From: Edolisoma coerulescens
Taxonomy: Eukaryota; Chordata; Aves; Passeriformes; Campephagidae
Direction: 5' to 3'
Assembly: GCA_013397115.1 (NCBI GenBank)
Contig: VWZW01002322.1
Coordinates: 270,462-334,461, forward strand
Length of the DNA stretch: 64,000 nt
Part shown: positions 1 through 50,980 of the stretch, piece after piece
Numbering within the stretch: position 1 is the stretch's first letter
How the letters are laid out: each line of letters starts with the position of its first letter
Notes under the pieces: generated by a model
What the model saw: the letters and a program-made list of their open reading frames with translations, nothing else
Told to the model about the DNA's origin: nothing
Databases searched by the model: none
Position numbers and translations under genes: made by a program

Positions 1-380
1 AGGGTGCTCCAACCCCATCCAACCTGGCCTTGGGCACTGCCAGGGATCCAGGGGCAGCCACGGCTGCTCTGGGCACCCTGTGCCAGGGCCTCCCCACCCT
101 CACAGGGCAGGATTTCTTCCCAATATCCAATCTAAACCTACTCTGTCAGTGTGAAGCCATTCCCCCTTGTCCTGTCCCTCCATCCCTTGCAAAGTCTCTC
201 CATTTTTCCTGTAGCTCCTTCAGGCCCTGCAAGGCCACACTGAGGTCACCCCAAAGCTTCTCCTCTCCAGGCTGAACACCCCCAGCTCTCCCAGCCTTTC
301 CTCCCAGCAGAGCTGCTCCATCCCTCTGATCCCCTTGGTGCCTGCTCTGGCCTGGCTCCAGCAGCTCCAGGTCCTCCTTT
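1..380 (-). mobile_element. CR1 LINE fragment (3' part, antisense)
   Basis: Reads as the complement of the CR1 3' region: the landmarks ccaacctggccttgggcact, ctgtgccagggcctccccac and tctccaggctgaacacccc occur in antisense order. It is cut by the window edge, so the CR1 3' end itself is not seen. Confidence 0.85.
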
Positions 381-2319
381 GAGAGTTCCTTTCCCATCCC
401 TCCCATGTCCATGGTTGGCTTCTCCCCTTCCTCCCCGAATCCCACGGGGGACACCCCCAGTGTTGACCCTGGGCCGGGCTCCTGCTGCAGAGCAGAGCAG
501 GGCTGCAGGTCATGCCCAACACCTAAGCTGAGCTTTAGGGGTAATCCTGGCTTCACCTCTTCCTCCCCACAGCTTTTCAGCCCAGTGGCTCGAAGAGCAG
601 CAGGATCTGATCCTTTTTCAGGTCAGTCCCATCCCGGAGAAAGCAATCCAGCATCCCTCAGGAGAGCAGGGAGCTCTCAGGCATCGCCCGCACGACGCTG
701 AGAGCAATAATTAGGATTTATTTCATTTGAAATGCCCACTGCTCCCAGTCAGGCTGCACAGGCAATTAACACCCGGGCACAGACACGAGCTGGTGGTCAG
801 AATTCATGGACAGCGTTAATAAGGTGATTTATGAGAGAGCCATGTGTGATTTCTGCACGGAGAAAATGTGACAGTGCTCGTTGCTGCCCGCCTGTCTTCT
901 CCTGCTGTCTTCTTTTTCTGTTTTCTCTTCTTCCTTCCCACCCTATCACTGGAAAAAAAAAAAAAGGACTTTTCCAACAAACCAGAAACACTGGAAAAAA
1001 AACCCTACATTTTTCTTTTGAAGGTGTCACTTTTAACAATTATTTTCAGTCCCCTTTAATCTCCTCCAGTGCAGCGCAGAGGAAGAACCAAACCAGCTCC
1101 AGAATTTCAGTCAAACTTCCCCAAGTGCAAACACAGAGCACAAACTGCCCCTGCTGAAAAAAAAACCCAATCTGCAGCCTGGGCTGATTCTGCCACTCTT
1201 AAATCTCTGCCCATGGGGGAAACCTGTGGGAAGAGGGATCATTTGAGCTGGAACACCAAGGAGGGCTCACGAAAACATCCTAAAGGACTGCAGAACTGCA
1301 ATGGTGAGGTGGGGAAGCACTGAACCAGCGGGTGAGGGGTTGAAAAAGGCCTCATGTGGAGGACTCTTGGCAAGAAACCCAAAAAAATGCTTCTTGACAC
1401 GGAGCATGGTTGGGTTTTGGAAAGGATTCCATGTGCAGTACTCAGGAATGAGCTCCAGCGAGCCAGAAATGCCCTCTTGCCCCGTGCCCCTGGCATCCTG
1501 CACAGCTGGGAGGATCTCCTGCATCACTGGCCGGGGTTTTTCCTGTGTGGATTTTGTGCTCCTTGTGCCAGGACCTGGTGCTGGTGTTTGGACAGCCTGG
1601 CCTGGGGGCTGCTGGGACACAGGGGACAGGAATGACTTAAATTCAAACAGGGGTTGGAGGCTCTTGGAGCTTTGTCTGCCCCACAAACAGGGGAGGAGGC
1701 GGTGGAAGGGGGAAGGAGGATGCTCAAGCAGAGCTGAAATGGATCCTGGTGGCTCTGCCAGGTCCCCTGAGCCTCGCACCCTCCAGCAGCAGCCAGGCCG
1801 TGGTCACCTCCCAGAGCAGCCAGGGCATGACAGAGCAGGGAGGACACGGAGCTGGGTCTGAAAGCTTTCTGGGGAACTGCCAAGCCCCTGAATTAACCAA
1901 GCTGCTGGCTAATTACTATTACAGAGCGCTGCCATTGGTGGAACACCTGAAGTGCAATATTTGTCATGTCACTGACCCCTGGTTTGAAATCCCAGGTGAG
2001 GCAGAGTCCTGTGTGTCCCTTCCCAAAACATCACAGAGGGGCTGTGATTTCAGAGCATTCATGCCAATCTCGTGTTTAGGAGCATTCACTGCTCAGGTGA
2101 TTCTGTCAATCAACCTCCAGGAGCTGGAAATACTCTGCCAGTATTTTTTTTTAACAGCAAGGACGAGGAAAGATGACAATCAACCCAATGTTTTAGGGAA
2201 TGATGTGTCAGGGAACTCCTAAGACATCGCTAAGCACAGATGTTGCCGAGGAGGGAGCCTGAGCTGAGTTTTGCTGGAATTATCCTTCAGCATGGGGCGT
2301 GCAAAGTCCCCCCTGTTCC
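381..2319. other. Upstream DNA without a recognised gene
   Basis: No exon, RNA gene or repeat family was recognised on either strand. There are short A/T runs around 950-965 and 1158-1167 and moderately AT-rich single-copy DNA. The last exon or promoter of an upstream neighbour is not evident. Confidence 0.5.
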
Positions 2320-2950
2320 TGTGCCCTCGGCTGGGCGGTGGGACGCGGATTTGGGGCAAAACCCGGGCGGTGCGGGGTCAGCGGGGTGTGCAGGGGAAGG
2401 CGCCGGGACGCGGGGCTGCACCGCCGGGGTGTCCCCTAGATGTCCCCATTCCATACGGGATTGCAGAGTCGCTTTTCCAGAGGGTTTGAAGCGCCAGCAC
2501 CGTGGGGAGGATGCGAACTTCCCACCGGACACCAGCTGGGTCACATCTCCAAAACCAGCGCGTGGCGGTGCCGGCGGGGCGGAATCGCCGAATTCCCGCT
2601 GCTGGGAGCTCGAAATCAGCGGTGTCGGTCCGCATTCCCGGGAGGACCCGCGGGGAGCGGGAACCGCGGCTCTGCTGCCCGGGCACGGCGGGATTCGGGT
2701 TTTCCACGCGGGGCTCGGACACAGCCCCGGGGATGCTGCGGGGAGGTCGCTCCTTCCCCGCCCGGCTGTCCCGGGATGTGCTTTGTTTGCTTCGGGATTG
2801 GGGCCGAACCGAGCCGGGCTGGGCCATGGCCCGATGCACCGGGACGGGCAGAGCCGGGCCGGGCTGTGCCCCGGCTGAACCGAGCCGAGCCGGGCGTGCC
2901 AGGCCGAACCGTGCCAAGACGACGGGGCAGAGCGTACCCGGGCTGAGCCG

Positions 2951-2951
2951 N
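2951..2951. other. Single unresolved base (N) in CpG island
   Basis: One N in very GC-rich sequence beside a tandem repeat. It may stand for a collapsed or unclosed gap rather than one base. Confidence 0.6.
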
Positions 2952-42203
<39,252 letters not shown>

Positions 42204-44591
42204 CACCTGGCAGGCCACCAGCTGGTACTGGCTGTGTCCTCCTGGGCTCCAGGGGGGTGACTTGGACTTGGAAGATCCTCTCAGCAGCCCCTTCTCACCA
42301 CAGCACCCTCCTGTCTCCTCGCTCTGCCTGGGATAAACGTGGCCTCTGTGCTGAGGGATGCTGACTGGGAGCTGGGGTGGCTTTCCCAGGAGCTCCGGGC
42401 TGGGAATTGGGGCAGGACCCTCTCTGGATCGTACTTGCAGTGTTGGCCGCACGCCTCCCTCCCAGCTGAGCCTGGTGCTCACTGGGTTTGTCAGCTCAGA
42501 CTGGAGCAGTGACCACGCTGACCAGGAGAACCAGCCCCTCAGGGCAGGGCTGTCACCCCTCTCCCCACCGTGGCTGCTCCTGTCCCAGTCCTTTGTCAGG
42601 CCTGGCCTGGGGGCAGAGCAGCTTTGCCATTGTCTTAAACTCACTTTTAAGGCCTTGAGGCCCCCAGCACTCGCCTTAGACTCCTCTCCACTGTGGGCCT
42701 TTTTTGCCACAGAGAGACAGTGATTTGGGGTTTTTTTGCCTAGGGAGGGCTGGTTTTTTTTTCTTTCCTCCTCCTCCCCACACAGACTGTGCAGAAAGGG
42801 ACTCGATGCCCTCCCAAAGATGCTTCTGCTCTTGCTTTGCCGTGAGCACAGCCCCTCTGGCACTGAGCTAACACTGTGCTATCGGGATTCTGGGCTGATG
42901 GAATTGTCCAGCTGGCTGCAGGCTTGGGTCCTTGAGGACGTGTAAGTGCAGGTGCAGAGGGAGGGTGGGGACGGCGCTCGGTCCTGCAGTGACACGGCGA
43001 AGGGTCCGTCACTGTCGTGTGCCTTTGGGGTGAGTGAGGGGTGGAGGGTGTCAGTGCCAGAGATCTCATGATCACACAGGTGCTTGGGACTGGTTTTTGA
43101 GTCCTTTCTGTGTGGGGCCGTGTGGCTCAGCCAGCCTGGCCAGCGGGTCACGGCTGCAGAGCATCGTTTGGGAGGAACAAAGGAGAGTTAAACAAGGGAA
43201 GAGGAGATGCAGAGGGGGCTTGCTGCTCCCAGCATCTCTTTGTCCACTGGTGTCTCATCTCCTTGGGATGTGCCACAGCTTTTTGGATGGTTCTCCTGGC
43301 TGGGAGTGGTGGGCAGAGTGGCAGAGCAGGTCCTCTGTCCTTTCTGTCCCTTCCCCCTGCACAAGGCAGGGCTTGGCTGAGCTGCTGGGTGGGACTGGGA
43401 GCACAGAGCTGGGGAGGGGCTCAGGGACCTCACTGGCAGCACCTTCGTCTTTACACAACCCAAAGGGGTAAGGCAGCACTTAAGTTTTTCTCTGGATAAC
43501 ATTGTTTTTTCTGGTCCTGTTTCTCAAGCAAGAAAAAAATATTTCCCCTTAAAAAAAAAAGAAAAAAGAAAAGAAAAAGTTGTTATTTTCAAGTCTCCTC
43601 TGTTGATTTACTGGCGTTGCAGGGAAAGGTGGGATGTGATGTGCCTCACTTCTAGGTACTGGGCTGGAGGAGGCAGAGAGAGAGAGGCAGAGAGAGCCCC
43701 CAGGTCTTTAACTCTGTACCTGGGGTGGGCATTTCCCACCCATTTGGAGCTCCTAACCCATATTTATAAGCTTCCTGCAAGCTAGCAAGACTCTGTCTCT
43801 TTGGGCCAGTCCAGATTTCCTCTGATTTCACAGCAGTGATGTGTCTGTTAATGAACATAGGAAGGGTTCCCCATCTCCAAAAGTGTGAATTGTGCCTTTG
43901 AGATGGGATAACACCAGGTTGGGAACTGATGTAAGGTTAAAGGGATGTTCCTAAATGGGATGTGGAGCTGATTGGAGACTTTTAATCATGTTAGGAATGT
44001 GTTACAGCAGCCCCAGTGGTTCTGATCCTGGTCCTGCTGGGGTCAGGCTGGAGCTGGTCTATGAAATTGTTGTGTCACAGGAATCAGAGCCCAGAGCCTG
44101 TCCCTGAAGGGACCTGCAGAAGCTGTCCTGCAGCACGCTGTCACCTCCTTCAGCTGAAGGGCATTGCTGCCTCTGGTGCCTTCTCCACCAGCCCAGGGAG
44201 CATTGTCCCTCTCTGGACACCCTGCAGCCACGAGGAGAGGCTCTTTCTGGGGGCTCTCAAAGCTGATGCAGTGCCTCTGGGGTAAATCAGTTGTCCCTCC
44301 AGCCCGGCTGATTTTCAGCTTGGAGAGGGCAACACAGCCTTGCTAACAGAGGTAGGAATGGTTCTGTCCACTCCTTTCCCTATTTTGTGTTCCCTCTCCG
44401 GGCTCCAGGACTGTGTCCCTCTCCTGGAAGGGGAGCACATCATCTGATTGTCAGGTTTACAGCGTGGTTATCATCCTCTCTCCTTTCAAAAGAGGATGGT
44501 TTTGTTGTTCCCTGTTCAGAAGGAACCACGATTAAACCCAGCTTGCTTTTCAGGGTGGGGATGGGACACCATTTTAAAGAATGTGGCTTTG

Positions 44592-44597
44592 AATAAA
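44592..44597 (+). terminator. STK10: Candidate proximal poly(A) signal of STK10
   Basis: An exact AATAAA lies about 2.4 kb after the stop, followed by a T-rich stretch (44601-44620). Confidence 0.5.
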
Positions 44598-44666
44598 AAG
44601 GGGTTTTTTTTAATATTTTGTAAAATATCTTCAGTGGGGCCACCGCTCCGATGTAAAGACCTCTCT

Positions 44667-44672
44667 AATAAA
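44667..44672 (+). terminator. STK10: Likely main poly(A) signal of STK10
   Basis: An exact AATAAA with a CA cleavage candidate about 15-20 bases on (about 44685-44690) and a GT-rich downstream element (about 44695-44720). This is the expected three-part poly(A) site. Confidence 0.6.
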
Positions 44673-45688
44673 GTAACAGACTCAGAAACATGGGCATGGG
44701 TCTGATTTTGTGCCTGGCTGCCAGCTGTGCCCTCAGATCAGCTTTGCTTCTGGTCTGGCTTTTACTGACTTAGAGAAACTCTGGCGTTTGAACTTTGCAA
44801 GGCTGCACTTCTTTAAAACTGAGCTGGAACTGCTCAGGGGCAGGGCCGTCTTTGCCACCGAGCTGGAATTCTGGTGGAGCTGAAGCTGAGCAGCCGTTCC
44901 CTGGATGATTTCGGTGTGTGTTTTCGGATGGTGCTGGGCTGACCCTGCTCGGTGAAGAGTGAGTATTGCACCCTGAGTGCAAAGCATTTCTGCACGGATT
45001 GTTCTTCCCTTTTAATCGGCTGGCCCGGCTTTAACAGGAATCTCAAATGTCTCCGTTCCCTTGCTTTTGTGGGACAAAGAGGTCCTAGGGATGCCTCCCT
45101 GTCTCTTCCCACGCTCTCCGCTGCTCAGGAGCACTTGGGGTGCGTTGTAGGACCAGGATGGAAATCGTGTTTTGCCCTGTCAGTGCAAGGGGGAGATTTC
45201 TGCCTCCTCCCTTGGGCTGCTCACAGCAGCTCCCACCACCCCTGTGACCCACCACAGAGCCCAAATGCCCTTTGTTCCCTGCTCAGAGCTTTCCACCTGC
45301 GGGTCTCATCGATTTCTCTCAAGGACACACCACATTAAATTAGGGCAGCTTTGACACGAGCCCATGGAGCTGGTGTGGGTTTACCCTGATTTTTGGAAGG
45401 TTGTGCCAGAAGCTGCCAGTTTAACCTTGGATTTCAGGCAGGAAATGACCTTGGTGGCAGCGTCCACCCCCGGGAAAAGTGCAGGACGTGAGTTCAGGAG
45501 AGGTGCTGAAAAGGAGATGGGATTGGGACTGGAAGTTGTTGCTGGTGAGGTTTTAAATGAGCGGAGAGAGAAGGATGAGCAAAGCCTGAGGGTTCCTGTC
45601 TCCTTGCTCCACAAGATAGTAAGGGATGGAATAGCTGAGGACACTTAATTAATCATTTTGTTTATGAATACCAGGACTGCACTGTCTC

Positions 45689-45722
45689 CTGGGATACATT
45701 GGTCTCACTCAGTGTATCCCAG
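45689..45722. repeat. Inverted repeat with 12-bp stem and 10-base loop
   Basis: Arms ctgggatacatt (45689-45700) and agtgtatcccag (45711-45722) pair with one G-U across the loop ggtctcactc. Further partial pairing (tctc with gaga at 45731-45734) is possible past a bulge. Confidence 0.85.
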
Positions 45723-45834
45723 TGAAGCAGGAGATCTCCTGGGAATATTTAACTTCATCTGCATGTCCTTGGCAGTGCCTGAGGGGAGCTTCAACCACGA
45801 GGATTCAACATCCATTTATAAGCACCGTTATTTA

Positions 45835-45866
45835 TTATATATTCCAGAATGTTATATATTCCAGAA
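45835..45866. repeat. 17-bp direct duplication, AT-rich
   Basis: The unit ttatatattccagaa occurs twice at a spacing of 17 bases. Confidence 0.85.
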
Positions 45867-48494
45867 ATAACTCCTATTTCGTCCCGGTGCTGTGCTGAAA
45901 ACAGAACAAAAGTAAAAATCTTTCTTAATTTTTAAAACCAGAGCTGACAGCCCTGAGGAGTTCCCGGTGCTGCAGCAGCTGCAGCATTCCCCGTGGTTCC
46001 TGTCCTGTCACATCTGGGCTCCGAACTCCTCTGGGCTGCCCAAGGGCTTTTGCAGCTCCTGGTGATGGAACTCTCTGGGGGATGCAAAAGCAGGGCAGGC
46101 AGGGGGAGTCTCGGGGCTTTTGCCTGAGTGCTCTCCTCCCACGGCGTCATCTGTGCTGCCTTGGGCTCTGCAGGAGTCCTTGGAAGTCACCGGCACCCTC
46201 TGCAGCCCAGCGCTGCCGTGTCCTCCTGCTGCACTGGCCCCTGGCTTGTTCTCCAGGTGCCAAATTCCCCGTGGCTCGAGCACTCCGAGCCTCTCCGGAG
46301 GTGCTGGCCCTGCCTTGCTGCTGATGATTGTTGTTTCCCCTCTCCTGGCTGGGATGGGGCTGGATTTTGGGGACACACAGCCCATCCTGGGCCGCTCTGG
46401 ACGCGATTCCCAGGCTGGCAGGGGCTGGATGTTTGCTGCTCTTCCTCTCGCTCACTAGATGGCACAACACGGGAGCTCCTGAAGGGCTCTCTCGCTCTTT
46501 TCCCTGGATTTGGCACTCTCTGTGGCACCCCTTCCACCAGATCTCTGCTTCTCTTCGGGGTTTCAGGACTTTTCTAGCGTTGTCCTCAGGAGTTTCTCAG
46601 GGCTCCCCCATCTGAGGGCTGAGCATCCCCAATGGCTTCTGCTCTCCCTGGGCAGGATGGGCGCTGCCTGCTGCCAGCCTGGCTGTGATGGGTGGCACCT
46701 AAACCCTGCAGTTCAGGGGTCACAGCAGTGGGAAATCATTCCCGGTGACAGCTGAGAAGCAAAGAGATCCAGCCCTGGTGAAATGGGGAATCTCTGCTGT
46801 GCTGGGCATGAGCTGCAGGGGTTTGTCCTCTGTAGGGGTAGGAGCAGCATTTTTGACTGATCTTCGTGAGGTGGCTCAGGGAAGATGGATGCATTTGTTC
46901 TGCACGCAGGGAGGACCAGAACATTCAGTCACCTGGCACAGCCTCCCAATTCTAAAACTGAGAAGTGAGCAGCAGCAGCAGCAGCGGGCTCTCCATGCCA
47001 GGATGACCGCAGACAGCGTTCCCTCCGCAGCTCAGGGCTGACGGTGGGGCACTGCTTTCTCATTCCACCCCCTCCCTGACACCAGGCAGACCTCAGGGGC
47101 TGCCCAGCTGTGCCCAAACAGCTGGAGCCCACTTACAGCCGTGCAGAAACCCATTTGTACATCCGAGCTGAGGGGTGGCTTTTCAGAAGCCGTTTGCCCT
47201 CTTGTTTTAAATTGCTCAGCTGCTCCTGACAGACACGAGGGAGAGCGCACGTTCTTGACTCTTGTCTAGGTCGTAACCTCTCCTGTGTAGTTATTTCATT
47301 ATAGCTATGTTATTTTATTTTGTATTATTTGGCTTCATGAAGCTTCAGCCCCTGGTTAGGGCAGCAGGGGATGATTTGTTAATCCTGAAACTCCCCTCAG
47401 CTGCCCCTGTACCACCCAACCTCATCGTGGGATGTGCTGCTGCCACATCTCTGCTGTCCTGCACAGCATCCCCAGGGTGTGGGCCGGGCACTGGACTCCC
47501 AGGTCACTCATGAGCTCCTCGTTTGGGCTCCTTTAGTCAATCCTTGACAGATTCCTTGATAAATGACCAAGGCACAGCAGAGCCCGAGGCAGGCCCTGCC
47601 TCTCCACAGTCGCTTCCCAGCATTTCTCCCTGGGGAGGTGATCTGGTCAGCATGCAGAGCCACTCTCCACTCCCCTCAACAGCCCTCATTAGACTTGTTA
47701 ATTAAACACAGGAGCCATTTTGCAGCCTGAGCAGTGATTCTCTCCAAGCCCTGCTGGTTCCTGGGTGCTCATTAGCTGCCGGGGCCCAGGAGTGATGGAA
47801 TCCCTTCAGCAGCTCAGGGGAGTAGGCAGTGCTGATGCTGAAGTGCTTCTCTACCTTCACTTTTCTTTTCAGTGTGTGGAGACCAGAAATTGTTTCATTC
47901 CTCTCTTCATCCGCTTTCTCCTTTGCTCCACATCTCAGTGTTCACTCCCTCTCTTACCAGCAGCTTTGGATGCTTTCCTCACCCTCCTTTGGAGGATTTG
48001 TGCATCTTTCAGGGCTTTTAAAGCCAGTAAAACTCTGCTCCAGACTGGGCACTCCATCCACACACCATCAGCAGCTGCAGTTCCAGATGTTGGTGCTATC
48101 CCAGGCTCTTGATGAGCACTCCCAGGTCCAACCCTGGCATCCCACAGCAATGTCACAACGACAGCAGGGAGGGAGGATTCCACAGGTTATCTCCACGTCC
48201 TCCTGCCTTCAAAACACGACTGAGGAGTGATGACTGGGGTGGGGGTGATGTGCAGCTGGTCCACGAGTAACCCAGCTCTGTGTCTGCACCCCAGCAGGCA
48301 CAGGGAGGTCACCAGTGGCCTGATGTCCGCTTCACACAGCCCAGCAACCCTTCTGCAGCCACCTTTGCAGGGGCACCGTGCTCTGGGGCTTTGCTGAGGG
48401 GGAGGAGGAGGAAGACGAGCCCTTGGGGAGGGGCAATAAAGCCCTGGCAACCTGCCTGCACCTCCATTAATTCTCTGGGGTGGCTGTAGCAAAG

Positions 48495-48665
48495 TTAATA
48501 GTATTAAAAAGAGCCACATTTAAGGAGCCGCTAAGGAGTGAGATGAGTTGTTTATGATTAAATTAAATTCATATGAAAACTAATGACCTGCCAGTGTAAG
48601 CCTCGAGTAACTTTATAATGTAATTAAAAGCCCAACGGGGGAGAGAGCTGTGGTTATGCCACGTG
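48495..48665. promoter_or_regulatory. Candidate conserved noncoding element
   Basis: An AT-rich, non-repetitive block with homeodomain-like TAAT cores (for example ttatgattaaattaaattc, tgtaattaaaagccc) in otherwise GC-rich intergenic DNA, about 0.8-1 kb upstream of SH3PXD2B exon 1. The composition and motif style suggest a regulatory element. Conservation itself is not seen, only inferred. Confidence 0.35.
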
Positions 48666-48843
48666 TTGAGGAGCTGCTGGGAAGACGGAGGCCACGGGTA
48701 AGTGCTGATGGAGAGAAGTGCCTGGTCACTGCCCTGGCTCCTCTGCTGGCACAAGGGCAGCGCTGGGCACAGCGTGTGGCACAAGCTGGGGCTGCCAGGA
48801 GGAGGGGTGGGTGCAGTGGGTCAGCTCCTGGCTCCCAGGGATG

Positions 48844-49110
48844 GAATCATGGAATGGTTTGGGTGGGAAGGGACCTTAAAGATCATCCCATTCCAGGGGC
48901 AGGGACATCTTCCACTCTCCCAGGTTGCTCCAAGCCCCGTCCACCCTGGCCGTGGACACTTCCAGGGATGGAACTTCCCTGGATAACCTGTGCCAGTGCC
49001 TCACCACGCTCACGCTAAAAAATTCCTTCCTGATATCTAATCTTAACCTACTCGCAGTTCGGAGCCATTCCCCCTTGTCCTGTCCCTACACGCCCTCGTA
49101 CACAGCCTCT
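48844..49110 (-). mobile_element. CR1 LINE 3' end, antisense, next to SH3PXD2B promoter
   Basis: Starts atcatggaatggtttgggtg with gaagggaccttaaagatc and continues through the CR1 UTR landmarks in antisense to ccattcccccttgtcctg. It ends about 120 bases before the CpG-rich promoter. Confidence 0.92.
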
Positions 49111-49456
49111 GCACGCAGGTATGCGGCTTGTCCCGGGCACGCAGCTCCGCCCGTCTGACCGAGCCAGACCCTTCCCTGCTCATCTCCCGCATCCTTCAGG
49201 GATGTGGCTGCTGGCGGCCAACCCACGGCCGCTTCGGGGCTGCTGTGACGGGACAAGAGCGGGTGCAGAACCACCACGGGCTGATGGAGCGCCCGCACCG
49301 GCAAGCGGGGCAAGCCGGGACCCCTCCCCGGGAGGGAGCGGCGGGCGCTGCGCCCCCCGAAGCGTTCCTCCCCGGCAGCGCCGAGCTCGGCCGCGGGCCG
49401 GCCGCACCGGGGGGCGCTCGGGGCCGGCTCGGGGCCGGCCGCCCCTTTAAGCGGGC

Positions 49457-49457
49457 N
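49457..49457. other. SH3PXD2B: Single N within SH3PXD2B exon 1
   Basis: The base between noncoding gcgggc and coding gaaggtgctggac. The family requires about ten codons and the ATG here, so this N probably stands for a lost GC-rich segment. Confidence 0.8.
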
Positions 49458-49503
49458 GAAGGTGCTGGACGTGCAGAAGCGGCGCATCCCCAACAAGCAC
49501 TAT
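49458..49503 (+). CDS. SH3PXD2B: SH3PXD2B coding exon 1, 5' part lost at an N
   Basis: TKS4 is a PX plus multi-SH3 scaffold, a Src substrate that organises podosomes and NADPH-oxidase activity. The visible sequence encodes KVLDVQKRRIPNKHY (from 49459), close to human TKS4 residues 11-25 and unlike TKS5, which has VVDVEKRRNPSKHY. The exon ends TAT followed by donor gtgagt, phase 0. The start codon and about ten residues before K should lie directly upstream, but the sequence there is an N at 49457 preceded by noncoding GC-rich DNA. I therefore judge the start lost to an assembly gap rather than to a biological change. Confidence 0.88.
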
Positions 49504-50459
49504 GTGAGTGCCCCAGCCCGGCCCCGCGCGAACAAAGGCCGCGCGCTGCCGGCCCCGCTCCCGCGCGGAGCTCCGGGAAGGGAGGACGGAGGAGGAGGAG
49601 GAGGAGGAGGGCGGCAGCGCTGCCGGGGGTGCCTCGCACGGGTGTCCCGTGGGGGTCCCGCGTTGTCCCCCTGCCAGCGTGGGGATGCTCCGCTGCTGCC
49701 CCCCAGACCCCGCTCCCGGTGCCGACCCGCGGGGGATGCCCGGGGGATGCGGGCGGGGCTTGCGCGCACCGGGCAGCGGCCACGGGCACCGCGGCGAAGG
49801 CGTCCCCGCGGCAGTGACTTGGCACCGGGGCCGTGGGACCTGTTGGTCGCAGAGCCCCGGGGCAAGGGACCACCCGGCTCCTGCTTTCTGCTCCCTGGAT
49901 AGTGCTCGGTCCCTAGGAAGGATCCCTCGTGTCCCCTGCATCCTGCCCAGCGCCTTCCTGCGTGCTCCGGGGCATCTTCCAAACTGTTGTGGGTTTATTT
50001 TTGAAGGTGGTTTTCTTTTTTTTTTTTTTCTTTTTTTTTATGATTTAAACTTTGGTGTGTTTCCAGGCACCCGTGGAGAGCTTGTGGGTAAATCCTGGCA
50101 ACAGCTGTAAAACAAAAGACCAAAATGTTCTTCCCTCCCGCTTTGCCGTAGACCAGGGTGACCCAGTGACACACTGCTCGTGGCACATTTGGGTTGTGCA
50201 GATGTCGTGTTTGCTCTGCCTGCAGCCTGTTGCCAGAAGAGCCAGGGTTTCAGAGCTCTTGGGACATCAAGGGCTTCTCCAGGTCGCCTCGGCTGGTTCC
50301 TGGCATTGAGCAACAATTGGGGGAAAGCCGAGGGCAGCCAGCTGCACTAGGGGAGGGCAGAGGGGTCTCTCCTTGCAGCAGGGATGTGGCGTGGCTGCTG
50401 CCACCCACCTCCTTATCACACCCCTTCTTCTTTCTGCCCTGCCTGGAGCTTTATCAGCC

Positions 50460-50980
50460 CTGGCTGAGCCTGGCGCCGGCTCCAGCTGTGCCCTTTCCCT
50501 GCCGCGTCCATCCCGGCCTCTCTCCTCGCGGCTGTGCCGTGCCCCCGCTCCGGAGCAGCGCGTACTGCGGAGCTTTGTGCGCTGCTGTTTGTCTTGGCGG
50601 ATCCGGGGCTTCGCCGCCCGGTCCCGGCACGAGGCCGGGCTGGGATGGCCGTGGCAGCTCCTCTGCTCTCCCTTCAGCCCCTCCCGTGCTCCTCCGGAGC
50701 GCTGTCCCCGCGGCCGGGACGCGCACCCCGAGTGCCGCGCACACACGATCTGCTTTGTGCGCTCTCCCTGCTCGCCCCCCGCCCGTCACGGAGAGTCGGG
50801 TGGAGTTGGGCATAGCACAAATAATCCCTGTGAGGCTGGAAAACTGGGACAGCGATGTTTTCCGAGCCGAGAGCTGGATGGCGGGGCCATGGGTGGGGAC
50901 ACCGGAGCTCCGGGAGCGGCGGGAGAAGGCGGCTGCTCGCGGTCCGTGACAGCCGCGCCGCCCGCTCGGCCTCCCCAGCG
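50460..50980 (+). promoter_or_regulatory. CpG-rich patch in SH3PXD2B intron 1
   Basis: A block clearly richer in CpG than the rest of the intron, about 1 kb after exon 1. It could be the shore of the main island or an alternative promoter. No exon or TATA box could be identified. Confidence 0.35.

Larger units (their letters stand above)
42204..44690 (+). other. STK10: STK10 3' untranslated region
   Basis: About 2.5 kb after the stop with no coding signal and no CR1. It contains an A-rich tract at 43547-43580. It is bounded by poly(A) signals near 44592 and 44667, with GT-rich sequence just downstream of the second. The extent is inferred from those signals. Confidence 0.7.
44691..48843. other. 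Intergenic region between STK10 and SH3PXD2B
   Basis: No exon of a third gene was recognised on either strand. Contents: a 12-bp-stem hairpin (45689-45722), a 17-bp AT-rich duplication (45835-45866), a short CAG run (46968-46985), and an AT-rich, conserved-looking block (about 48495-48665). Confidence 0.7.
49230..49830 (+). promoter_or_regulatory. SH3PXD2B: SH3PXD2B CpG-island promoter and first exon region
   Basis: A dense CpG block surrounds the first coding exon of SH3PXD2B. A CR1 fragment ends just upstream, and a GGA-rich microsatellite lies just downstream (about 49588-49610). The single N at 49457 shows that some GC-rich sequence is missing or unresolved in the assembly. Confidence 0.75.

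Noticed and set aside
30..275. Small open frame at the window start
   Set aside because: It lies wholly within an antisense CR1 3' fragment. Similar frames recur in other CR1 copies (7206, 9837, 58495).
43547..43580. A-rich tract in the STK10 3' UTR as a retroposed poly(A) tail
   Set aside because: No target-site duplication or upstream processed gene was found. It looks like simple sequence within the UTR.
49128..49941. Overlapping long frames on both strands around SH3PXD2B exon 1
   Set aside because: GC-rich, Pro/Arg/Gly-biased translations with no recognisable domain. Only KVLDVQKRRIPNKHY has family support.
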